Positions 57,180 through 64,000 of a DNA stretch of 64,000 nt are shown here, in pieces. Both the position numbers and the translations under genes were made by a program. The notes beneath the pieces were generated by a model that made no database searches, was not told the DNA's origin, and was given only the letters and a program-made list of their open reading frames with translations. Numbering within the stretch: position 1 is the first letter of the stretch; every line of letters starts with the position of its first letter. Location: the NCBI GenBank assembly GCA_029204225.1, contig CM055100.1, forward strand, positions 31,895,645-31,959,644, written 5' to 3'. This DNA comes from Diphasiastrum complanatum. Taxonomy: Eukaryota > Streptophyta > Lycopodiopsida > Lycopodiales > Lycopodiaceae.

Positions 57180-57964
57180 TCACCTTGATTTCTCTTCTTT
57201 TTGAAGCATTCACTAGAAAAATGCCCTTTGACACCACAATAGAAGCATTTTAACTCGGATCTATCTTTCTTCTTGCCAAAAGATGAAGTCTCACCTTGGT
57301 CTGGCCCTTTAGACCATTTGGTTTTACCTTTGCCCTTGAATTATCCCTTGATGAAGATAGCCTCCTCTCCGTCTTGAGATGTTGTTGTAGATCCACCTCT
57401 TGCTTGAAGCCTATATTCCTCATTCACCAAGATCTCTTGCAAATCAACCATGCTTGGCAAAGTTCTTTGAATAGCAAAGCTTTGAACAAGGTTATCATGA
57501 TCATCAAGTAAGCCATTAAGTATAATTTGCACAAGTTCTACCTCCTCAATGCATGCTAGCTCATCATCAAATATTTTAACTCTCAACACAAAAGCATGAG
57601 CACTCTCTTCCTTCTTTTGCATATATTGAAAGATTTTCCTTCTAAGAGTAAGTACTCTTGATGTAGACTTTTATTCATAAAGCTTTTTCAAAGCTTCCCA
57701 AGCCTCATTAGATGGAGTACACTTACCAACTTCTTTGAGAAGCTCATTGGTAACATTCATCTTTATGATGTGTAGAGCTCTTTTAGCTCTCTTGTCATAC
57801 CTCATTTGATCTTTTTGTGCCAAGGACATTTGTTCCACTCCTAAAACAATGTACATCAACTCATTCATCTCAAGGAGAGATTCCATCCTCACCTTCCAAG
57901 TAGAATAGCTGGATGAGGTAAGCCTATCATTGCTTTCCAACATAAAGCCTCCATTTGTAGCCAT
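57180..57964 (-). pseudogene. Copia gag remnant with zinc knuckle
   Basis: 57,964-57,671: ATG start MATNGGFMLESNDRLTSSSY, then STWKVRMESLLEMNELMYIV and EAWEALKKLYE. A stop and frame change near 57,670 precede 57,622-57,341 (ELVQIILNGLLDDHDNLVQS, LQEILVNEEYRLQ). The knuckle CFYCGVKGHFSSEC lies at about 57,250-57,205. Same domain layout as the intact gag at 47.8 kb. Confidence 0.82.
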
Positions 57965-58537
57965 GTTGCAATGACCTTATCCTCTCTTTCAACCTGTTCC
58001 AATGCATAAAGAACTCTCTTGAATGTCAACAAATGAACTCAAGAAGAAATCACAAAGATATGGAACCTCTCAAATCTCTTTCTTGCACCAAACCTAGCAA
58101 ATCAACACATAGAATGGAAGATACTTGATCAACCTACAATCTCATGAAATTTGTACTTCCTAAACTTGAAACACACTCTTGAAAAGTCCAGCAAACTCAA
58201 AGCCAAGAGATTCAAACAAATTTAGGGTTTTGACAAAAAGTACAAAAAAATTGAATCATCCAAATTCTATATGCAAATGCTACAAGCTTGATATAGAATC
58301 TTGTAGTCTTTAATGAGACCTTCCTAATGCAATTAATGCTGACCAAATCCAGTAAGTGAAGTGGAAATTGGCCTACTTCAAGTTCATAACCCTATATTGA
58401 GTTTTGATTTACAAAAAATCAATTCTACACATGAAAAATGCTTGGTTTTTTAGTAGAAAACAATCTAGCATGCTCTAGAATTGGTAGCTCCAAATCCTTG
58501 CTAAAGATGGCTGATCCTTTAATAAACTGCAATAATA

Positions 58538-58549
58538 GCTCTAATACCA
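58538..58549 (-). promoter_or_regulatory. Copia primer-binding site variant
   Basis: In sense TGGTATTAGAGC, one base off the initiator-Met type TGGTATCAGAGC, directly inside the LTR end. Confidence 0.75.
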
Positions 58550-58869
58550 TGTGAAGAATTATGAATAACTAAGATCCAATATGTCCCTTTTGATCTTTGG
58601 TTATGAATAACAACACATCTAGCACCATTGACAATGTAGAAATCTAATGTCTACTACACATAGAAGGTGCAAACTCAATAAGATCTTGATAAAACAACAT
58701 ATGTAAGATAAAATGAAGTTTATGGCTGTGAAACAATATTACCATAACAGGTTTCACATGTGTGGATCCAATACTCAACATACAATTGCATTCTACCACA
58801 AGATTGCAAGATATCAACACTATAATGTAAAAATGGATATATGAACTCAAAGAGAACTCATGTATAAGC

Positions 58870-58871
<2 letters not shown>
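58550..58871 (-). repeat. 5' LTR (partial) of the copia remnant
   Basis: Begins on the + strand with TGTGAAGAATT, i.e. the sense LTR ends AATTCTTCACA, next to the primer-binding site. The right border is unclear; the GA array starts at 58,872. Confidence 0.5.

Positions 58872-58960
<89 letters not shown>
58872..58960. repeat. (GA)n microsatellite
   Basis: 89 bp of pure GA, directly abutting the left direct repeat of the reverse-transcriptase element that follows. The right repeat at 63,503 is also preceded by a short AGAGAGAGAG run. Confidence 0.95.
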
Positions 58961-58964
<4 letters not shown>

Positions 58965-59234
58965 TCACATAGTTTCTCTTGACAAAGCAAGACCAAACCC
59001 CTTTGAAGCCTTTATTCATAAACCAACAAGGTACAATAAAGCTGAAAAGTAAAATACAGTACAGTAAAGCACCATATAGCATAACCACTCTCAAAATGTC
59101 CAGCTGATACCTGCCACCATCCCACAACACAAAACCGCACGAGTTAGTACAATGGGGAAGACATGTGTCATAGCTGAGCGTTAGTTGTTATCCATGTCCA
59201 AAAGAAGTTAAACTAGTCATTAGCATAAATAAGC
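58961..59234. repeat. Direct repeat, left copy (pseudo-LTR candidate)
   Basis: About 274 bp matching 63,503-63,770 in the same orientation at roughly 90 percent or better by eye. The copies contain TTATTCATAAACCAACAAGG and GAGCGTTAGTTGTTATCC blocks. The two copies flank the Penelope/telomerase-like coding remnant. Confidence 0.9.
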
Positions 59235-60350
59235 AAATGGTTTCATGTGCATACTTGTGCAAACGCTTATTGCTTTATGGTTCGAAACTGAACCTAATCA
59301 AAAATGAAGATAGTAGTAATATTCGATGCTACAGAGAGTGCAAGTTTAATGTGTTAGTGCTTGCACATAGTAGTCTTTCATGTGAAGAAGCAATCAATCA
59401 CAAGTATTATAACAAAACTGGTTACAACATGAGGTATACTAATCATAATCAGCATGTGCCAGCATCTGAGTTGTATCTTTTGATAATAGTATGATACTAT
59501 AGTAGCTTTGTTTTTGGAGTATGTATGTAACCCTTAGTTACTTATGGAACAACCACATATTCATGTTGTCCTTTGAAGGATAATAAAGCATACTGTAAAC
59601 TGTAGTTAACAAACCACATTATCATCTATTCATATCTATGATATGGAGTTTGAATCCATATAACCATTTATGAGATAGGAAATGCTCCATCACTGGTCAT
59701 AATGAAGCACTTGTCTCAATCTATCACACACGATGTATAGCTATCATTATCATGCTTTTTGAAGTATGCGGAAGGAAATCTTGGTTCATTGCTGGTCCAT
59801 CACTGGACAGCTACCCATAAGTATCAATATTTTGATTATCTTCCTCATGATAGATCGCTGCAGGTCCATCGCTGGACAAAAACCTATCCATTCTCAGCAA
59901 GACTCTCCATTACTGAGTGAGCTTCATCGCTGGTCCATTGCTGGACAGCGAAGATAGTATGGAGTAAAAATCATGCCAAAAACGGTAATATGAACCCTCA
60001 TTGATCCATTGCTGGACAACGTATTCATACCTTCCTATTTATCATCAACCACATCTAATAACATTCATAAGTATACAAGAGATGAATGCAAATACATGAT
60101 ACGAGCAAAACCACATACCATAGGATTTAAAGCAGATAACTTCAAGCCAGGGAGGGCGCCATCTCTTCCAAACTTCTTCTTGCTGTAAAGTAGAAGAAAC
60201 CCCTTCGAGAACAGACTATATATAGTGGTTCCGTAGGAAGTATCGTGGAAGCTCCCCTTCAACCAAAAATGGTGAGAAAATTCTTTCTCTTCTTTTATCA
60301 AACTTTAAAAGCTGATAAACACCGGTGCAAGATTAAAAGTAATCAAAATT
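59235..60350. other. 3' region of the RT element with a repeated 13-mer
   Basis: Downstream (in - sense) of the RT. 59,686-60,017 holds five copies, one partial, of TCCATYRCTGGAC (59,686, 59,796, 59,865, 59,934, 60,005). A decayed coding scrap FGRDGALPGLKL is at about 60,160-60,130. No GIY-YIG endonuclease motif was recognised. Confidence 0.6.
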
Positions 60351-63300
60351 CTAAGAAACTGGTGGTGTTTGCTTCACAAAACTTTTTTTTTCGATTTCAA
60401 GAAAATCTAGAGGATAAATCCAGAAAGGGTTATCTGGTACTCTAATCTGATTTTTGTCCATAAACGCATCAATAATGGAATTATTTATGAAGCAAATGCC
60501 ATCAATATATCTAAATGAGTGACAGAAAACATTCATATCCTTTCTGAGACCTAACTTGGCCAGTCTTTTAATAAATTGAGCTTCAAAGAATGCAGAGTAC
60601 CAGTTACACCAAGTAGGTGAGCATGAAAAACCAAATCTGTCTCTAGATTTTGTTTCCTAGCCTGACACTACAATTGTCTATTAGGAAGGCATTCCACAAG
60701 CATAAGCGATTTTTATCGATATTGTACCACCCTTCCGATTTTTTATTTTTCCATGACCATTTAAAGGCATCCCTTTCTTGTTCCCATTTGAAACTCAGAA
60801 ACAACTTATTAGAATGTTTGAACGCATATGTAATGGATTTATTCATGATAGTTTTTAGCCCATCAGTGCCATCTAGATGTATGTTTTCATAGCACTTAGA
60901 GATATCTGCAACCCATACATTGGTAATCTTTGATGGTAAATTGAGATAAAAGTCGATCGAGGACTCGCACTGCCAAAATAAGCATGTATCCACATTTAGG
61001 ATACCCTTGTATGCTTTTGCCTTAAGGCCTGCACCTTCCTTGAGGAATGGTGACAGCATACCAAGAGCTCCTGTCAGGAATTTTGCGAGTTTAGTAAAGC
61101 AACAGTCATGCGCATTGGTAATCCATCTAAAAGATTCCTTGTGGGCTTTGTACGTACAAAGTAGATATGGCAAAGAGTCATTTCCCATGAAGATGTTGGG
61201 TAAAAATCCATTCAGCTTTTCCATGACATAAGTGATAGTTTCTGTAACAGAGTTTTCTTGATCATTAGGAAAGGGGCTGAAGTCAGGACTATTAAGTCTA
61301 TCTAGGGCAAGCTTCCGTACAAGGAATTTACATATGAAACTGGGATTGTGTTGTGCCCTTGTCAATGCCATAATGTAGAGCAGATTTGTGAGCCATAATC
61401 TTTCATTTTTAGCAAATTGTATTTTTGCAGTAGTGTCCTTATTGCCATATAGCCAAGTTCCTTTTTTTATGAATTCCATGGCAATGTTCTTACATAAAGT
61501 CGCATGCTCCCTTACAGTTTCTTCATTTAAATGTTCATGCGTAGGCAAAAGCTTGATCAACTTAAACCACCCATCATAAAGTTCAGAAGCCACCTCATTC
61601 ACATGGAGTAATATGATTGAGACCCATCTCTAAAGATTTACGTAAAATCGGGCTCTTAACAATATTGCTATCCATAGAAATAACATGCCCAAATTTATTT
61701 GCAACGAAGTTCTTGAATCTATTAAGAGATAAGCAGTCACATGACTATAAGTTTTCTATGTCAAAATCACAGGAAACATCATAGGAAAAATACCAATCAT
61801 TTTTGACACTTGGTAGGTAAGTCCAACCGAACGTAATATCATGAAAGCGTTCATCTACAATAGCGAATAGTCTGAATAAAACATGAGCATAAAAAGTCTT
61901 TACATGGATTGCTTCAAAAACTCTATTACGGTAACATAGATGTAAAAAAGAGCTCTTTGAATCACTACTAGTGGTCAGTTGTAGACGTCCTGTCACTGAG
62001 ATGCTGACTTCTCTCCTTTCTGTTCTTTCCCCATCCTGCACACCAATTAATCTCGGTAAAAACTCAGCCGTTTGATAGGTAGGTCGCTCTTTGTGCTACT
62101 TTGCCCTTCCTTTCTAGTAAACCGTCTTCTTTTCCTTGTCCCGGATGCAGATACTACGGAGTTTGGATGAGATTAAAATTGTCTGTTGTTTTGCTTGTGT
62201 TCTGAAAGTATTTATCCTAGAGAGTGGAAAAGCTTGGTCGTTTAAGGAGACGCTCTATCTCTCGTACGTTTTCAGCATCGCCTAGGTGTGATAGGAGTTT
62301 GGCAGAAGAATCTTTGGCAAACTCAATAGAGGCATCAACCATGTACTGTCGAATGAAAAGAAAGGTAAGGTGTGCCTTAACCACATCTCTGGCGGGCTTA
62401 TGTAGCCATAGGAAGAAAGCATTCATTTGGTTTTGGAGAGAAGCACCAGGGAAGAACTTGCCTAGGTTGTTCATCATATACCAAATGGCGTGGTCAAACC
62501 AGATAATGGACGAATTGTTTTTGCATTTATCACCACATCTACATTTAAAGAAAGATCGTTTCCAGTTCTAGATTCTTGCTTGGTGAAGGTTCATCCTATC
62601 GAAGCCAGTCTCAAAGTGTCCTCTGATTCTGGCCCAGGTTTGCTCAGAAGGGCAACGGGAAGGCTCAAATTTGTTCATGCAAATAATAGTATCAAAGGCT
62701 ACAGGAGCTTCAAGAGAAGGGTGTAAAGCAGCAGACTTACAAACTTCTATCTCTTTTTCAGTAAAAAGTGACATCAAGATCCAAAGGTCGATAGGCACAT
62801 GGGCAAGAAAATTGATAGTAGGAAGGCTCCAAATCTTATAGGCGGTAAAGGCAGATTTGAACTCAATAGTTCTGCTGGGTACAAAAGGGATTTGACAGTT
62901 TTTGGATTGGCAGAAGTCATACGAAGATTGGTTACCAAAGCTCGTCTAAAAAGACCAAAGGGTGTGGTGAAAGTGGTGCATCAGAGGAGGTATGTGGCAC
63001 ATCAATAGAAGAATTACCATTCTCATTCTCAAGGCACGCAAAGACTTTCCTAATGTGTAGATTAAAAAATCTTTCATCTTCTTCAAATCTTAAATTCATT
63101 GAGCTGACCATATAGATCTTCTACCATACTCAACGTATCCTTCTTTTTAACAAACTTCAGATAGATCTTAACCCAGTCCAAAGTCCCCAATAGATTAGTC
63201 AAACACAAAACCTTATCTTCAGGGTTAGCAGAAGAACAAGTAGCCCTATCAGTGTCAACGATAAAAGAATGCATCATTACGACCTTTTTCATACAACAAA

Positions 63301-63352
63301 TAAGCGTCTGAATAAAATGGTTAGGTGGAGGTAAGGGCTCCCCATAACCCAA
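60351..63352 (-). pseudogene. Reverse transcriptase of the Penelope/telomerase-like branch, decayed
   Basis: One long ancestral frame in pieces, right to left: 63,352-63,083; 62,798-62,568; 62,550-62,217 (Cys-rich KCRCGDKCKNN then a helical region); 62,041-61,745; 61,740-61,610 (FGHVISMDSNIVKSPILRKS); 61,602-60,643 (LPYLLCTYKAHKESFRWITN; WVADISKCYENIHLDG with the first catalytic Asp); 60,655-60,351 (FGFSCSPTWCNWYSAFFEAQ; RYIDGICFINN). The K-HK-x-R-x-I block and D-I-S-K-C-Y motif A place it nearer Penelope/TERT-type RTs than copia, gypsy or L1. Motif C reads YIDG rather than YxDD. At least five frame breaks. Confidence 0.55.
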
Positions 63353-63502
63353 AAGAGCAGCATCCTGAAACCATCCTGTGGACTAAAACATGAAAATAGG
63401 CCTTTGTTAGCTTATGACCCGGATAAAAGGTAAGGGTTTAGTACTATCCCAACCAAGAAATAGTCGGAGTTACACCTCAAGGGTGCAGAGAGAGAGATAC
63501 AC

Positions 63503-63770
63503 AATTTCACATAGTTCCTCTTGAAAAAGCAAGACCAAACCCTTTGAAGCCTTTATTCATAAACCAACAAGGTACAATAAAGCTAAAAAGTAAAATACAG
63601 TACTGTAAAACACCATATAGCATAGCCACTCTCAAAACGTTTGATACCTGCCACCATCCCACAACACAAAACCACATGAGTTAGTACAGTGGGGAAGACA
63701 GGTGTTATAGCTGAGCGTTAGTTGTTATCCATGTCCAAAAGAAGTTATACTACTCATCAGTATAAATAGC
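63503..63770. repeat. Direct repeat, right copy (pseudo-LTR candidate)
   Basis: Second copy of the 58,961-59,234 repeat. The pair spans 4.8 kb and encloses the whole RT remnant, an arrangement seen with the pseudo-LTRs of Penelope-like elements. Confidence 0.9.
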
Positions 63771-64000
63771 ATTTTAAAACATAGTCCAGTCTTCCCAAAC
63801 ACAAAGATGATTTTATAGCGATAGGCCAAGCCCCTCTGTTACCGTATCAGGGCGAGTGCCATGCTGATCAATTTTTGGGCATTGATCCGTATCAATTTAA
63901 TTTGTTTATAGTACAAGTATGAAAAGTTTTCACCATATATATTGCTTATCGCTAAAAGACATGGTGTGAACACGTGTGCCAGTGTCAGAGCAAATCCATG
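63771..64000. other. No recognisable feature
   Basis: Window end; no gene or repeat recognised. Confidence 0.4.

Larger units (their letters stand above)
56045..58549 (-). mobile_element. Ty1/copia element remnant (gag to integrase)
   Basis: On the - strand: LTR side at 58,550, primer-binding site, leader, gag (57,964 downward), zinc knuckle, protease and integrase, cut at 56,045 within the integrase. RT and RNase H are missing. It is related to the copia derivative at 46.3-50.9 kb in gag and in the LTR end TGTGAAGAATT. Confidence 0.8.

Overview
This is a stretch of a large, repeat-rich land-plant nuclear genome. The evidence is a spliced plant-type gene with introns up to about 24 kb, Ty1/copia and Ty3/gypsy elements primed by initiator-Met tRNA, DUF659/hAT transposase fragments, an L1-type LINE, and a reverse transcriptase that looks related to the Penelope/telomerase branch. 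A fern, lycophyte or gymnosperm would fit better than a compact angiosperm, but the sequence alone does not settle this. I saw no bacterial or organellar genes, no rRNA, no tRNA gene and no CRISPR array.

Layout. 1-1.5 kb: nothing recognised except a 35-base C run. 1.5-4.9 kb: decayed Ty3/gypsy element (- strand). 5.7-7.8 kb: hAT-type transposase remnant (-). 9.78-42.95 kb: the 3' part of one host gene (+ strand, DEP and DUF547 domains), carried on five short exons. Its intron 3 (7.6 kb) holds a GGTACC-rich putative MITE, a second hAT remnant and a LINE fragment. Its intron 4 (24.1 kb) holds a nest: an old copia element (-) broken up by a complete gypsy element (19,698-26,126), by a gypsy/copia composite (+) and by an apparently intact LINE (32.5-37.5 kb), followed by a third hAT remnant and an isolated LTR. 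44.4-45.4 kb: a 41-bp inverted-repeat pair. 45.4-51.2 kb: an old copia element split inside its RNase H by a second, internally deleted copia element with a clean 5-bp target duplication. 52.4-53.6 kb: a likely single-exon gene for a small membrane-anchored protein (-) and a possible terminal exon (-). 55.2-56.0 kb: truncated non-LTR reverse transcriptase (+). 56.0-58.9 kb: decayed copia element (-). 59-63.8 kb: a decayed reverse-transcriptase element (-) between two direct repeats of about 270 bp.

How it works together. Only two or three loci look like host genes; the rest is mobile DNA at different stages of decay. The DUF547 exons keep consistent splice phases and a continuous reading frame, so the gene appears intact across 33 kb although most of that length is transposon sequence removed by splicing. 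The order of insertion can be read from nesting: old copia, then gypsy, LINE and composite insertions into it. The most unusual items are the LINE whose ORF1 and ORF2 share a frame and are separated by one UAG with no AUG near the start of ORF2; the gypsy element with AG...CT LTR ends; the gag-protease-only copia derivative; and the Penelope/telomerase-like element.
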